From the NCBI GenBank assembly GCA_033060915.1, contig CM065384.1, positions 31,541,501 through 31,605,500 on the forward strand: 64,000 nucleotides of DNA, written 5' to 3'. Below are positions 25,672 through 38,121 of the stretch, piece after piece. Every line of letters begins with the position of its first letter. The stretch's first letter is position 1. The notes under the pieces are model-generated. The model did no database searches. It was not told the DNA's origin and was given only the letters and a program-made list of their open reading frames with translations. The stretch comes from Euryodendron excelsum (taxonomy: Eukaryota; Streptophyta; Magnoliopsida; Ericales; Pentaphylacaceae). The translations under genes were made by a program, and so were the position numbers.

Positions 25672-27137
25672 TCAACAATATGTATCAGCAGAATTTTGCA
25701 GAACAGGTTTCATTGCAGCCGTAGCTAGCTTCATGTGATGTCATCTCAAGCAGCAGTCAGATGCAATGAGCACATCATGTGCCACATAGTGAAGGTTCAA
25801 GTTAATTATTTGTCACATGGCTTGGAATACATTTGTGGGATAGCATCATGAATTGATATATACCCTTCTTTAGTATATCACCTATAATTGATTGAGTAGA
25901 GGTTAGGCAAAGCCCCCCTAGCTTGTGGCTAGAAATTAAAGAAGAAAATAAAAATGGGGAATAAAAAAAATATACAGCAAACCCATAGGAAATGAAGGAA
26001 CCTACTGAGAAAATAGGACACCCTCCTTATGTGCAAGGAAGTGTTATGCCTGCAAATATAAATGTATCCCCTACAATTGGTCAGTTTTGGGTCTGAAGTG
26101 CCCTTAGCTAGAGGGACAGTCCCTCTTTTTAAAGGAAGTTGACCTAGAGTCTCCCACACTTATAGCCTTCACATTTTCTCTAACCAGATCTTTGAGGCAA
26201 CCAGTTAGCTACCATCCTGCTGTTGCTATACTTGCTCTCTTTTTTCTTGCATTACGAATACGATATTTCAAATTTAAGAATCCAAACACTTCTTTTTTGT
26301 ATTACTTTAGATTGCTGCCCAGTTAGCTAGAGCCATTCTCTTTTCTTTGGGAGGTTAATGAATCTATTTTTGTCACCGTAAAAAATGCTCAATTATTGAC
26401 TTTAGCTAAGCATGTAAAAACCCCACCTAAGTTTGCTCACTTGAGAAGGAGTATAAAGTTGGAGTGTACCGCTTGTACAATGTTGACACTATCCTCTTTT
26501 TTTTTATGCTTAATGTTGAGTTCAAATCCTTTGCAACACACGAAACAGTCAAGAAAACCATTACAATGATGTTGCCCAGGTAATCGGTATTTTACTTGGA
26601 CTAGTGAATTATGGGTATTTGTCAGCCTCACTTCTTGTATACATATATATACATATATATAAAGCAATTATATTTTGTAGTTTCTTCTTAATCACTTTGC
26701 ACTTTGTTTTGTGCCACCTCTCTATCTTCCCTGCATAAACAACCAATGGGGAAAAATAAAACTCTATATGGACAACTTACAGCTAAACATTGCACTAAGA
26801 TGCCGGCTAAAACAAGTACAAAGAAGAGATTTATCGCAGCCAAGCTACGATTAACTGTTGATGATATGACATTCATGTTACGGTTAGCGCAAGGAGAACC
26901 TGCTTGATCATGAACTAAGGCAGGCCCAGTCACCGGTTTAGTCTATGCTGGCCAATCCGTGACGAGGTTACAGTGAAAATGAGCTAACATCCAAGCCCCT
27001 GCAACATGGGATTAATTAGTGGTTCGCAAACTGATTAATACAAAATACTTTAGATGTTTAACTATTGTTCCTTTTATGTTGTTGTCCTGGATGATAGTGA
27101 GCTATGCAATTACTATCCAAATTGCAGTAGTTGTTGC

Positions 27138-27482
27138 AAAATAAACTAAGCTACTTAAACTCAATTTGTGTTTGTAGCATTAAAAACTTATTTGTGATAA
27201 GTTTGTTTTGTAAACTAGTTAGACTTGATCAAATTTGAAAGCTCGTTAATTTTTTAAGCTTGAGTGATTAGCTTGTATGCATTGATAAAGCAAGCTACTC
27301 AAGCTCATTTTGTGATCAGCTAGATTATAACTCGTTTGAGATTAACTCGAAAAATAACCAAGTTTTTTTGTTTTTTAGATAGGAGGATAACCAAGCCTAA
27401 ACATATTTTTGAAACGCAATAAAATTCTAAGTAGCCCTTAAACTGCTCACTAATTAGCTCAACTCGACTTATTTACAGTCAA
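27138..27482 (-). mobile_element. hAT-like non-autonomous element, copy 1 (reverse orientation)
   Basis: It matches copy 2 (28272-28572) when reverse complemented. Shared words include AAGCTACTCAAG, CTCGTTTGAGATTA and a terminal TTTACAG opposite the CTGTAAAC of copy 2. The interior is made of CTCAAGCTC/CTCGTTTGAG-type words known from a widespread plant repeat. No coding capacity. Confidence 0.
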
Positions 27483-28271
27483 AGCTCTTGTTATGTTGAT
27501 TAGCTGAAATAATCATAGGAAAAAGGTATTTCAGTGAGTAGATCTCTAAAATCTAGAGAACTTGTAGAAGTGGACTCTTAAGGAAGTGAAAAATTTATAT
27601 GGTTAGTTTGATTATCTCGTGCTAGATGAAGTAAGTGAATCTAGAAACTAACCTAAAAGATAAAGTGGGTAAGAAAAAAGATACCAAAAGTAAAAGATGA
27701 ACAAGGGGGATAGAATATTGGAAGAGTTGGGAAGTGCATATGAGTAAACAAATATGCCAAGATAATGGGTGCACTTGCCAAAAAATGAAAAAAGGGAGCT
27801 TGAAAAATGTGGACTTGTAGCACCCCACATATCATAAAGTACTTAGGGTAGGCCATCTACAATTACCTTCTCCCCAGTTCAATATTTCTACCAATCACTC
27901 ATTAATGCAATCTTATTGCAAATGATCAAAATACCATTTGGTTGCTGCAAGAGCAATGACTAATTAGACTAGAGAGGGATATGGTATGTTTTGATATTTG
28001 TAATTAAAACCATTTTAGTAGATACTTTGTTTTAAAAAGATAAGTCTCAATTAAGCTATCTTTCAGTTTGCAAATTCTATATACTTTTTCTGTTTATATA
28101 TTATCACTTTAAAATAAAACACTGAGATTATAACAACTGTTAATTACAAAAATATCATTACTCTATACATCATTATGGTGAGGGGAGAGGTTAGCTCAAT
28201 GATAAAAGGCTCACAAGTTCGACTCACCCCATTACTAGTACTAATGCTCCATTAACCCGCTAAATATATAT

Positions 28272-28572
28272 GTAGGCCTGTAAACAAGCAGAGCCAAGTC
28301 ATGAAGTGAATTGCTCAAGTTTGGTTTGAAAACCTTAACAAGCTTGAAATTGTATTCATGCTCGACTTGTTTAACTTTTAAGCTAATCTCAAACGAGCAT
28401 TTATCGAGCTGAACTTGAGTAGCTTAAATTTTTTTTATTGTATTTTTGCTTATCAAGTCAAGTTTAAGTCGAGTTCAGAAAATTAACAAATTTTAAAATG
28501 TGTTCAAGTTTATTAAACGAGTTTTTAATAAGACGAATACAATTTGAGTTTGAGTAACTTGATTCGTTTTAC
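28272..28572 (+). mobile_element. hAT-like non-autonomous element, copy 2
   Basis: It starts with TAGGCCTGTAAACAAGC, which resembles the TAGGGCTGTAAA-type termini of plant hAT elements. The body is rich in GAGTTCAAG/CTCAAACGAGC words, and it ends before an AT microsatellite. Reading orientation is opposite to copy 1, about 0.8 kb away. No transposase is encoded; the exact right end is unclear. Confidence 0.
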
Positions 28573-29567
28573 AATTATATATATATATATATATATTCTT
28601 GATCCTCCCCTAAAGAAAAAAGCATTTGGGTCAGGTTTTTTTTGTATAAAATTTAAAAAAGAATAGCATTTTTCGTCGTAAAAAAAAAAAGGGGGGAGAG
28701 ATTGAGAGACAGAGAAAGAGAAAGAGTCCAAAGGACTAACGGCCGGAGAGTGGACCCTTTCACTTGGAGTTGTGGGCTTCCTTAATAGCAAAGACTAAAG
28801 GAAGGAAAGAACAGTTAGAAGGGCAAATGCCGAAGGGCAGTTAGTTTTAGCAGAGCAGGAGAGGAGGTTCCTAAGCCATAGAGGGATGCTCAGTTGGACA
28901 AATCTGAGCCGTTCGATGCGGTTGGGGTAGGATTCTCAGTAGAGTACGCGTGCTGCCATCTTTCCTTTACCTCTTTTTATCTTTGCTTCCATGCATGGAT
29001 TTCTCCTCCAAATATAGTGTGCATCTATGTAGAGAGACAAAGTAAGAGAGATGATGAGAGAGAAACATTGAGAGAGAAAGAGAGAGAGTAAACCACTCTC
29101 ACTTTTAATTTTTCTCCTTCGGCTTGTGCATCACCATCATAATTAGCAACAAAGTTAACAGACCCATCTCTTCAAATTTTTATTTTTTCTTCAAACTTCA
29201 ACTACCCAAGAGCTAGCAGTGAGAGAGAGAGGAAGAGAGAAAGTCGCTCAACATACTCTCTTTCTTTGCTTCTTCTGTACATCAGATCTTGTTCTTGCCC
29301 TATAATTCCATGAAATCTGAGATGGATTCTTCTCTGAATCATTTAACCCAATTGAATTTCCTCATCTGATTTCAACTTTCAATCCAGTTTTCTGATCTGG
29401 GTCTTCTCTATAAGTTCCTCTGCTCCTCTGTTTCATTAGAATTTGGATTGGTACAGCTTAACGAGATCAAAACCGCAATATCTTTTCAAGTTCCGTGATC
29501 AGATTTGAATTTTCTTAGGCTGCTGCTTCCGATCTGTGCTCTCTCTGTTGAATTATAATTCTAATCA
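28573..29567 (+). promoter_or_regulatory. Promoter and 5' UTR region of the ZAT-type gene
   Basis: The 1 kb before the zinc-finger ATG holds purine-rich GA stretches (28690-28730, 29025-29090, 29218-29245) and then TC-rich leader sequence. GAGA-type repeats near the start are common in plant regulatory genes and can bind BPC proteins. No unambiguous TATA box was identified, so the transcription start is unknown. The open frame at 28894-29091 is low-complexity at its end and is not supported as a gene. Confidence 0.
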
Positions 29568-31118
29568 ATGGAAGAAGATCAAGAGCTGAAACACGTGTGC
29601 AAGTTCTGTAACAAGAGCTTCCCCTGTGGCAGATCCTTGGGTGGACACATGAGGTCCCACGTGATAAACTCAGCTGAAACTGATCAAAAGTTCAGCAAAA
29701 AGAAGCTCTCATCTGTCAACAGTGGCGGAAGCATTGCCAACGCCGACGGTTACGGTCTCAGAGAGAACCCAAAGAAGACTTGCAGATTTGCAGTTTCGAA
29801 AGAAGATGCTCTGCTTCACGACAAGTTCTGCAAAGAATGTGGGAAAGGTTTTCAATCATGGAAGGCCTTGTTTGGCCACATGAAGTGTCACTCCGAGAGA
29901 TTTTCAAGCACTGTGGAGGAAGATTCTTGGACCAGTGCTAATCGAAAGCCGGCCATCGACAGCCAATCGGACACCGAAACAGCGGCCCCTAATCGGAAGA
30001 AGAGATCAAGGAAAGTGGCAAGGTATATGGCCACCACCACCATTTCTAATTCCTTCTATATTGCTAATAATAATGCTTCTTCCTCTGTTTCTGAGATTGA
30101 GCAAGAACAAGAGGAGGTTGCTATGTGTTTGATGATGCTTTCTAGGGATGTGGGTTATAAGGGTAGTGGTTTGAATTCTGTTTCTGAGTCTTCTGATAAC
30201 AATTTTGAGCTCCTAGAAGCTGGATCAACAATCCGAAGGAATCGAATTTCGAAAACTAAGGGTAAGAATTCTTGGTCTGATTGTTGTGAGGCTGTGAAGT
30301 TTAAGAAGCTGGGAAATGGGAAGTTGGAGTCTGCTGTTTTGGATTCTGAGAATTCACAATTTGACATGAAACAATCAGAATTTGGTGCTTCTGGGTTTTC
30401 AAGAAATGGGTCTAAACAGAAAGATGGGTGTGGATTTGAGGCATCTGAAGTTGAATTGGGCAAGAATTTGACAAAGGAAAATGTGCTAGATCAAGCCGAA
30501 TTCATTTCCAAGAAGCATAATCAGAGCAAGAAATTGAGTTATGGGGCTTGGGATACTGAAATGGAAAAGGCTTCTGAGAAGAGGAGCAAATTTGAATGTA
30601 CGAAATGTAACAAGACCTTCCATTCCTACCAAGCTCTTGGAGGTCACAGAGCCAGCCACAAGAAGATCAAAGGCTGTTTCGCTTCGAAAATCGACAGCAG
30701 CTGCGAGAACAGCCTCGAAACTGAGATCTCCCCTGGCCTAACTGCTGACAGTATGCTCATCTTCAAGTCCCCCAACAATAAGGACCCAATTGAGCAAGAA
30801 ATGGTTGCAGGCTATGCTGAAAAGGCCAAGAAGAACAAGGGACATGAGTGTCCAATTTGCTTCAAAGTTTTCTCATCAGGCCAGGCTCTTGGTGGCCACA
30901 AGAGATCACACTTGATTGGTGGCTCTGAGGCGAAAACCAACCAAACCATTGTAATTCAGAAACCAATCCCAGAAATTAGAGATCTTCTTGATCTGAATTT
31001 GCCTGCTCCTACTGAAGATCAAGAGAGCAGTGGGCAAACTGGGCATGTTGGGTTCAAACCATGGTGGGTTGCAAGCAGCCACAAGCACGAACCGCTCCTC
31101 GGTTTGCTCTCTAACTGA
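29568..31118 (+). CDS. ZAT-type Q-type C2H2 zinc-finger repressor (four fingers, EAR motif)
   Basis: A single intronless ORF of 516 codons. Four C2H2 fingers are visible: residues 11-31 (C-x2-C, core SLGGHMRSH), 88-108 (core KALFGHMKCH), 344-364 (QALGGHRASH) and 428-448 (QALGGHKRSH). The last two carry the plant QALGGH signature, which lies in the DNA-contacting helix; the first two are variants. A basic NLS-like run (RKKRSRK) is at 143-149. A leucine-rich L-box-type motif (EEVAMCLMMLSRD) is at 182-194. A C-terminal EAR repression motif, DLLDLNLPAP, is at 472-481, which in this family recruits TOPLESS/SAP18-type corepressors. The architecture matches ZAT1/4/9-like nuclear repressors linked to development and stress. 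The start is chosen because it begins just before finger 1 and sits in a good plant context (ATCAATGG). Target genes cannot be told from sequence. Confidence 0.
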   Translation: MEEDQELKHVCKFCNKSFPCGRSLGGHMRSHVINSAETDQKFSKKKLSSVNSGGSIANADGYGLRENPKKTCRFAVSKEDALLHDKFCKECGKGFQSWKALFGHMKCHSERFSSTVEEDSWTSANRKPAIDSQSDTETAAPNRKKRSRKVARYMATTTISNSFYIANNNASSSVSEIEQEQEEVAMCLMMLSRDVGYKGSGLNSVSESSDNNFELLEAGSTIRRNRISKTKGKNSWSDCCEAVKFKKLGNGKLESAVLDSENSQFDMKQSEFGASGFSRNGSKQKDGCGFEASEVELGKNLTKENVLDQAEFISKKHNQSKKLSYGAWDTEMEKASEKRSKFECTKCNKTFHSYQALGGHRASHKKIKGCFASKIDSSCENSLETEISPGLTADSMLIFKSPNNKDPIEQEMVAGYAEKAKKNKGHECPICFKVFSSGQALGGHKRSHLIGGSEAKTNQTIVIQKPIPEIRDLLDLNLPAPTEDQESSGQTGHVGFKPWWVASSHKHEPLLGLLSN

Positions 31119-32990
31119 TCCTAATTCCTAGCCTTGGCTTCCATCAAAGATTTGAGTGTACAGATTCGTTAATTCTTTACCTAATTGAAGTGTTCACCGA
31201 GGTACCAGTTCCATTCTGCAACTTCCATAGTTACAAGTTTTTGCTAATTTTTTTAAGAGAATAATCTCAAATTTGTGTCAAACTTAAGCTTCATTCATAT
31301 GGGTTCATCTCAAAACTCTCTTATTGTAATGTTTGAATTACATGTTTTTACTAGCATTTCCAACTTCCATTGTAGCTACATATATATATTTCTATTGAGA
31401 AGTACTGAAACATGCTTTGGGGTAATTATTTTCTCTTGGCAGTGAAGAGAAAATGAGTGAGGGTGTTGAAAATTGGATTGGTGTGTGAAGTCATGGAAGG
31501 AAATTAAGGCATTTTTATAATGTACACACAAGTTAGCAAGTGAGCTCAAGGTGGTTGTTTAGTCACCTACCATATATATAACATGACAACCCATCTCACT
31601 TCCCTTTCTTCTTAAACTTAGTGTGTACTAGTGTTGTTACTTGTTAATATATTTTTATTCCATAGACAATGTTCAATAGGAAGTTCATAATTTGGTAGAG
31701 AGAGAGAGAGAGAGAGATTGGACCACTTTTAATATTAGTTCATATGGGTATATCTGCAAGATGTGATCAATGCAAGCTGCATCTTGGTTTAATAAACCAT
31801 TTCAAATATTTTAAAGCACCATTGCCCAGAGTCTTCTCAAGGTTTATGATCTGTTTAGTTCTAAACCCTTGACATTAACTCAAATATACTTGTGCTAAGG
31901 TTGACTTAATAAACAAAGCCTTATATTTGCTTGTTATCATTAATGCAATGTGTAAATTGTGGTCCAACACAAATTCGAGATAGTAATCAGTCAAAAGTTT
32001 GGACACCCTATAATAATTTGTCATATTCTTGTGGTCAAAAGATTAGGCAGTGTATGTTGATCTGATGGTCAAATTTTCACTGCAAAATTCACTCGGATCT
32101 GGTTATTCAGACCATTCAAAGATGACCCTCTCTCTCTCTCTCACCCAATTTGATCCTATTTAATCTAGTTCGTTTGATCAATGCATGTGGGTCCGTTTTT
32201 ACGTGTTCTTATTTTTTACAACAATATCGTCTCTCTAAAACATGGATGGTGAAGTGGCATACATTAAATATTTCATTGTTTAAAAGAACTAATTAAAAAG
32301 AGAGCTTGTGAAAAGATCTCGTAATAGGCTTTGATCAAAACATTTTACTTTATATTCTCGTGTCAAACAAGTCTTAGAAAGAAAAAATTATTTAATATTC
32401 GTGAAGTACCATATTATTTTTATTTTACCTCTTATAAATGTAATGAATTCTCTATTATAAGTGAGTCCAAATATTACAATCACATTCATTGAACTTATCT
32501 CAAAATCCATTTAACAAGGAAATCCACTCATTTATAATAAAAAAAAAATGGAGCACGGATGACCTTACTGCTCTGAAAATACAGAATAATTTCTCATTTG
32601 AAAGACATAACAAAAGTGTTGGAATTACCTCAAATTTTGAGCCTTTCCCCTTATGTTCAGGCAAAAGAGACCTGTAACTGTGGTTATTTCATTCAGTCAA
32701 CTTGAATACATAGTCAATTGAAAGTTAGCGTAATGACACTTGTCTCGTTTATGTAATGGCATGTGAGTACTATAGAATGAATTAGTAAGCTCAATTTATG
32801 TCATGAAATTTAAAAAATTTATTTGTATAGACTGTGACCGAATGGTCGGTCTGAAATTCCTGTAGCTAAGAAAACAAAAAAGAAGAAGAGAAGAAAAAGT
32901 CTAAAAATTGGGAATGAGAAACTTTGGGGCTGGGTTGGCCTGACGACTGCTCATCCGACCAAAATTTTTGGGCTTGAGCATAATGGGTTT

Positions 32991-33116
32991 GGGTTGGACT
33001 AAGCTAGGAAAACTTCTCCTAGCCCAACAAAGTCAGAGTTGTGCTTAGTTTATGGGTTGGACTAAACTAGGAAAACTTCTCCTAGCCCAACAAAGTTAGA
33101 GTTGTGCTTAGTCTGT
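32991..33116. repeat. 63-bp tandem duplication (two copies)
   Basis: Two head-to-tail units begin with GGGTTGGACTAA at 32991 and 33054 and differ at only a few bases (for example AAGC/AAAC, AGTC/AGTT). Each unit contains the near-palindrome CTAGGAAAACTTCTCCTAG. A partial third start (GGGTTTCTT) follows. It is not coding. Confidence 0.
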
Positions 33117-33896
33117 GGGTTTCTTAGCTCTGCTAACTCTTCCCTTACCATATAATCTTACTTATGCTGGAGAAGGTGAGAGTAAATTATTAGTGTACCA
33201 ATTACCATACATGGACTTCATTTCCTGAAAACAGTTTTTTACTAAATGAGTTTTTCATATCAATTTTTATATTTTGGATAAATTACACTAATCTCCCCTA
33301 AGGTATCTGACCATAATAGGCATTACCATTATGGTTTTTCAAATGACACTGACCTTCCCTGTCAGAGTTGTTTGCTAAACGGTGTTAACTGAGATGATCA
33401 TTTTACAATTTTACCCTACAGTCAACTTTAACTACGACTCCAAATCACATATTGTCACCTCACCTTTACCACTATTGCTTTCTCTCTCTCCTCCACGTTT
33501 ACAAGACACATTATCTTCTATACAATTTCTATCTATATACCAATCCAATCCACACCCCACATCGGCATCACTGACACCACTTCCTCTCTCTTCTTCCTTT
33601 CCTCACTATGCCAACACAGCCCCCCTATTCCAATTCCTGCTCTATCAATTTCATCACCATAATCAGACCTATCAGTAACAATCTTTACATCACTCCACAA
33701 CCACATACCCCTCTGCCAAAAGCCCCTCCTGTAATCATAAAGGGTTCAAACTCACCTCTATTGTCGTGGTCATTGTCGATTGTGTGGTGGTTTAATTTAT
33801 GTTGTGCAGTAGAAGAGGGAGAAGGGATGATTGCAAACCCACGGTGTTTAATCATGGTGATGATTAATGGTGGTGGGTTGCCACAAATACACAAAC

Positions 33897-33897
<1 letters not shown>

Positions 33898-33927
<30 letters not shown>
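33898..33927. repeat. (GA)n microsatellite
   Basis: About 14 GA units lie just outside the copia 3' LTR. Confidence 0.
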
Positions 33928-33932
<5 letters not shown>

Positions 33933-33980
33933 TATGGGGGTTTAAGGATGTAATTCATGTTCATTTTGGTGAATATATAG

Positions 33981-34251
33981 TGTTAGAAATGGTAGAGAAA
34001 CAGAGAGAAAGAGAAAAAAAAAGAAAGATTTTATTGATACAATTCTGCACAAGATGATATGAATTTACAGAGAAGATTATGTGATATATATAAGAGAAGA
34101 TGGAAGACAAATCAGCTATAAATCATGACATCGTGTTGACTTGACAAAGGCACCTTGTTGACAATGGTGGCCACCAACCTAACACCAGCCTAACCTCTCC
34201 ATTGTCTAGCTTGACAAGTGAGACAATGGAGGGTTTATGTTCACATTAACA
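33981..34251 (-). repeat. Copia 3' LTR (271 bp)
   Basis: The + strand reads TGTTAGAAAT at the left and CATTAACA at the right, giving TGTTA/TAACA terminal inverted repeats. On the - strand a TATATATA box lies near 34090. A polypurine tract directly abuts its - strand start. Confidence 0.
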
Positions 34252-34264
34252 GGCCCCCGCAAAT
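34252..34264 (-). other. Copia polypurine tract
   Basis: On the - strand, ATTTGCGGGGGCC ends one base before the TG of the 3' LTR and follows the RNase H stop. This is the position where plus-strand DNA synthesis is primed. Confidence 0.
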
Positions 34265-35290
34265 TCAAGGTGGTAATTTGGAGACCAAATTGAGTTTGAT
34301 AAGCAGATCATGAAATCGTCCTAAAAGATGAGACTTGGTGAAGATGTCAGCAGTTTGGTCAGTAGATGTCACATAGAGAAGATGAAATGTGCCACATATG
34401 ACATGTTGACAAATGAAATGATAATCAATCTCAATGTGCTTAGTGCGATCATAAAACACATCATTATGAGCTCTCATGATCACACTGCGATTGTCACAAT
34501 GAAGAACAGTAGTACCAGAATGAGAGACACCCATGTCTTGAAGTAACCACTAAAGCCAAATAAGTTCCTAAATGGTATCAGCTAATGCACGGTATTCGGC
34601 CTCAATGCTAGAGCGAGCAGTAAGGGTTTACTTCTTACTACGCCAAGAAATAAGAGAATCTCCAAGACAGAAGCAGAAGGCTGTGGTAAACAGTTGATTA
34701 ATAAAATCACCAGCCCAATCAGCATCAAAATAAGCATGAAGTTGTAGAGAAGAGTGGCGAGAATAATGTATTCTATGAAAAAGAGTACCTTAACATAACG
34801 AAGAATACGAAGAATTGCAACGTAGTGAGTTGAGTGCGGCGAAGACAGAAACTGACTAACTAGGTGAACAACATGTGCAATGTTAGGATGAGTAACAGTG
34901 AGGTAGACAAAACTGCCAACAAGCTGCCGATAGAGAGTAGCATTAGATAGAAGCTCACCATCTAGAGGAGTGAGACGCATGTTAACTTCTAAAGGTATGG
35001 AAACAGTCTTACTACCAGTGAGACCAGCATGATTAAGAAGATCTAAGGCATACTTGGCTTGAGAGAAAGAATAACCAGCAGAAACATAAGATATCTCAAG
35101 ACCAATGAAGTAACTAAGAGGACCAAGATCATTCATCTCAAATTGTTTGCTAAGGAAATTTTTGAGCTCAGAAATACCATGCACATCATCTCTAATGAGA
35201 ATCATATCATCCACATAGATAAGTAGGAGAACAGTGTCACGCGCAGTTTTGCGAATAAAGAGAGCAGAATCATAATCACTAGAAGAGAAG
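34265..35290 (-). pseudogene. Copia reverse transcriptase (C-terminal) and RNase H fragment
   Basis: On the - strand, the reverse-transcriptase active-site motif YVDDMILI is followed by copia motifs such as LSKQFEMNDLGPLSYFIGLE, SQAKYALDLL and LVGSFVYLT. A frame change occurs near 34790 (after RILRYVK), then RNase H follows with LHCDNRSV, DRTKHIEIDYHF and TADIFTK, with a stop at 34265. This is the end of a normal copia polyprotein. The 5' part of the reverse transcriptase is 27 kb away at 62.5 kb because gypsy element A inserted between them. Confidence 0.
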
Positions 35291-36695
35291 TGATCGCTCC
35301 TGAATGGCACAATTTATATCTGCCAGTGTGCGGTTGCGATGCAGTAATAATATCTCGGTAAGTCCAAGGTCAATCCATAGGGAACAAAAGAATAAACTTA
35401 GTCTGGCAAGGTCTACAATCCGAACAAAAGGATAATGAGTTCAGACTCGTTTAAAATTACAGGAAAGCTTCCAAAAATAAAATAAAAATCAATTATTGAA
35501 GATGGTCGATCTAAATTATCAGACAATAAAATTAAACTAATTATAGGGATATATTCAAGTAATACAAAAAGGGTCTTGGTAGGATTTGATCCAGTAATAG
35601 GCCTATAGGTAAGTTCCCAAGATAGTTTTGATTAAAGAAACTCAAGATTCGATTACCCTCTTGGAGTTGATATTTAATTATTTACTAGTGTTCATATCAG
35701 AGTCCCATTCATACCTGTCCCAGTTTATAAATTTGTCTACAAGGTATATTTGAAGCTTAATTAAGAACAATAGATTTTTAAAGTACTCTTAATAGGAATA
35801 TATAAACAATTATAATTAATACCCTTATTAGAAATTCTAGGTATACGTATCCTTGCTTACAAATCAGTCTATACATAGATGCTAGATATGATCAAGAATA
35901 TTGTTTTCAAAGATATTCATGGATAAGAAGATGAATCTTGATCCAAGATCTTAAAATCTTGAAAAATAAATAACTATCTTGAATCTCTACCTATAACCTA
36001 GTTACTTTTTCAACCCATACCAAGAACGGATTTAACAAATAAAAAACATTATAAAGACTGCAAGAATGAAAATAATAATTAAAGAAAGAAAATATTGCAT
36101 TAAAGAAATATAATCTTGAATTCACAATAAGAGCAAGAAGAAAAACTAAAGATTAAAAGATTCTCCTCTTAGAAGATGAAAAGATTGGTTGCCTCCAAAG
36201 ATGAACATTCAAATCCTCCTAAAACTCTAGAACTCGTCTCTTCCTTCAAAACATCCAACTCCTAAGTCTATTCTACTTCCTTCTTTTCTATCCAAAACTC
36301 AAAAAGTGAGTTAATCTAGAAATTCCGTCGTTAGGCGTACGGATGGGTCCCACCTAGTGCTCATACGGGCTGAGTCACTTCACGAAAGTTGTAGATCTCG
36401 AAAAGTTATATAAAATCGACATATTCTGGTTTGAGAGATATGGGGTTTTAAAATTTTAGCTCTGCGTGTTTCAACAACTTTTACCACAGCTTTAACAACT
36501 TATACCTTGACAGCAACCTCTTGAAACCTATGATTAAATTACATTTGAAATCATTCCATTTAAACTCAAAACCTACATAAAGTATAATAAACTTAATTAA
36601 TATCAAAACATAACCAAAAAGACATATAAAATCATAAACTAATTCTAACAAAGTACTAATTAAGGATTTATAATTGCACTTTTGAAACACAATCA
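35291..36695 (-). repeat. Element A 3' LTR
   Basis: The + strand starts TGATCGCTCCTGAATGG and ends GAAACACAATCA. It matches 61074-62501 along its whole length. The inner edge abuts a polypurine tract, confirming it as the 3' LTR of a - strand element. Confidence 0.
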
Positions 36696-36716
36696 CATCC
36701 CCCAACTAATTTTTTG
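36696..36716 (-). other. Element A polypurine tract
   Basis: On the - strand, AATTAGTTGGGGGATG lies immediately before the LTR start TGATTGTGTTTC. This is the standard plus-strand primer position. Confidence 0.
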
Positions 36717-38121
36717 CTAGTCCCTAGCAAAATATTAAAAACCAAAAATACAATCTTCACTTTCATAGAAGTCACGAATGCATTTAGCCTATACATCAAG
36801 CCTTTAAACCTCTAGGTTACCCCTAGTGGACGAGTAGTGTCTCGTGAGGACTTGCAATGATAATATTCATAAACATTTATTCATTTTAAACAATCAATAA
36901 TAGAGAGAACAATTAAGGCATATGATAACTTACTCAAGGTAATTCTCAACTCAACCTCCATCATGAGTCATACAAGGTTAGGATATGAAAGTTACAAGAA
37001 AAATGCACATTACAATGCACTAACAATGTAATATAACTCAAGTGTATTAATATCATGCATTAACATCCTTCGTGCTTTGATTCAAATACTCTCAAGGCAT
37101 ACACTCACAAAAATATGAACACATGGGTCTCTCAAAGGAAAACTCTTCATAAAAGTAATTGTATAAGTCATGCAATAAGAGCAATCCAATAACAAAAATT
37201 GCAAAAACGTAAGTGTATAGGATTTGACATAGCTTCATGAAAGAATATCACAGTCAAAGTAATAATTAAGAAATTGACAAGGATAACTTATACTCAAAAG
37301 AATTTTCAACTGACATATACTTTCGGATCAACTACGACCTTTTGTATAAAGAAGAAAAATGTATGGAGAGAGAAAGAATAAAATACTCAAAACATTTGTA
37401 ATCAAGGCATGTAATGATCAATAAATACATACTTTCACTTCCAACTTCATATGACAATGCTTATTATTTCTTTTTTTTCACTTTTTTTTATATTTCTTCT
37501 TTTTTTTCCTCTTCTCTTTTTTTTTTTCTTTTCTCTTTCTTTTTTATCACATCCCAAATACATCATCTCCTTCTTTTCAAGCTCTTCACTAGCACAAAAA
37601 TCATATCTTTTTTATAGGAAGTATTTCAACAATGATTTGGCTCTGTCAAGGATGATATAAAAAGGTTAAAGAGAAAGAATCTAGAAATTATGACTCCAAG
37701 AAGAATAGAATGATCTAAAAACAAATCCGAAGTATATTAAGTTTAAAATTCAAGAGAGTATAAGTGTCAATAATCGTAATCATTACCCAACTTATGAATT
37801 AAAATCAAGTATAATGAAGCTATTGAAAGAATAGAAAATGAAAGAGATATCTTTGAGTAAATGTAAATCCACTCTAAAAAGAAGATAAATTGGTTCTAAA
37901 GCTCATAAGGTACAATCTCCACTATTTAAGGATGAAAAATGTACAAAACTATCAACACAAGATGTCATATGATAAGATGGTGCATAATGATGTAATCTCT
38001 CTCTTGTAATGCTTTCATGGCAAAAACTTGTAATGCATCATCATAAGAAGTTAACTCGACAATTAAGCTCAAGTTTAGTCCAATGGATGACTCTAATCAT
38101 TCTCAATTCAAAGACAAAAAT
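36717..38121 (-). other. Element A 3' non-coding region
   Basis: No ORF is supported. The sequence parallels the same zone of element B (39.4-40.9 kb): both start near TTTTGCTAG-CCCTAGCAAAA, share GGACGAGTA-GTCTCGTGAG, and carry a long T/C-rich tract (37468-37545 here). The apparent ORFs at 37414-37660 come from that tract. It ends where element B inserted. Confidence 0.

Larger units (their letters stand above)
21901..27137. other. Intergenic, no gene seen
   Basis: AT-rich non-coding DNA with short AT microsatellites (23010, 24055, 25629-25671, 26640) and the palindrome at 23719-23746. ORFs of 60-80 codons on either strand (for example at 25929-26159 and the overlapping pair at 26688-26933) have no recognisable domain or conserved feature. 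Confidence 0.
31119..33980. other. Intergenic downstream of the ZAT-type gene
   Basis: It begins with the 3' UTR (to about 31.4 kb) and continues as AT-rich DNA with a GA tract at 31697-31719, the tandem repeat at 32991-33116 and a GA tract at 33898-33927. A stretch from 33271 (GATAAATTACACTAATCTCC) resembles the edge of a common plant Mutator-like repeat, but no opposite end was found. No gene is supported. Confidence 0.

Noticed and set aside
24480..26160. Conserved plant miRNA genes in the intergenic region
   Set aside because: I looked for the mature sequences of common families by eye and saw none with a paired arm.
26688..26933. Small secreted-peptide-like ORF on the - strand (81 codons)
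   Set aside because: It has a hydrophobic stretch and cysteines, but the start lacks support, a competing ORF covers the other strand, and no family is recognised.
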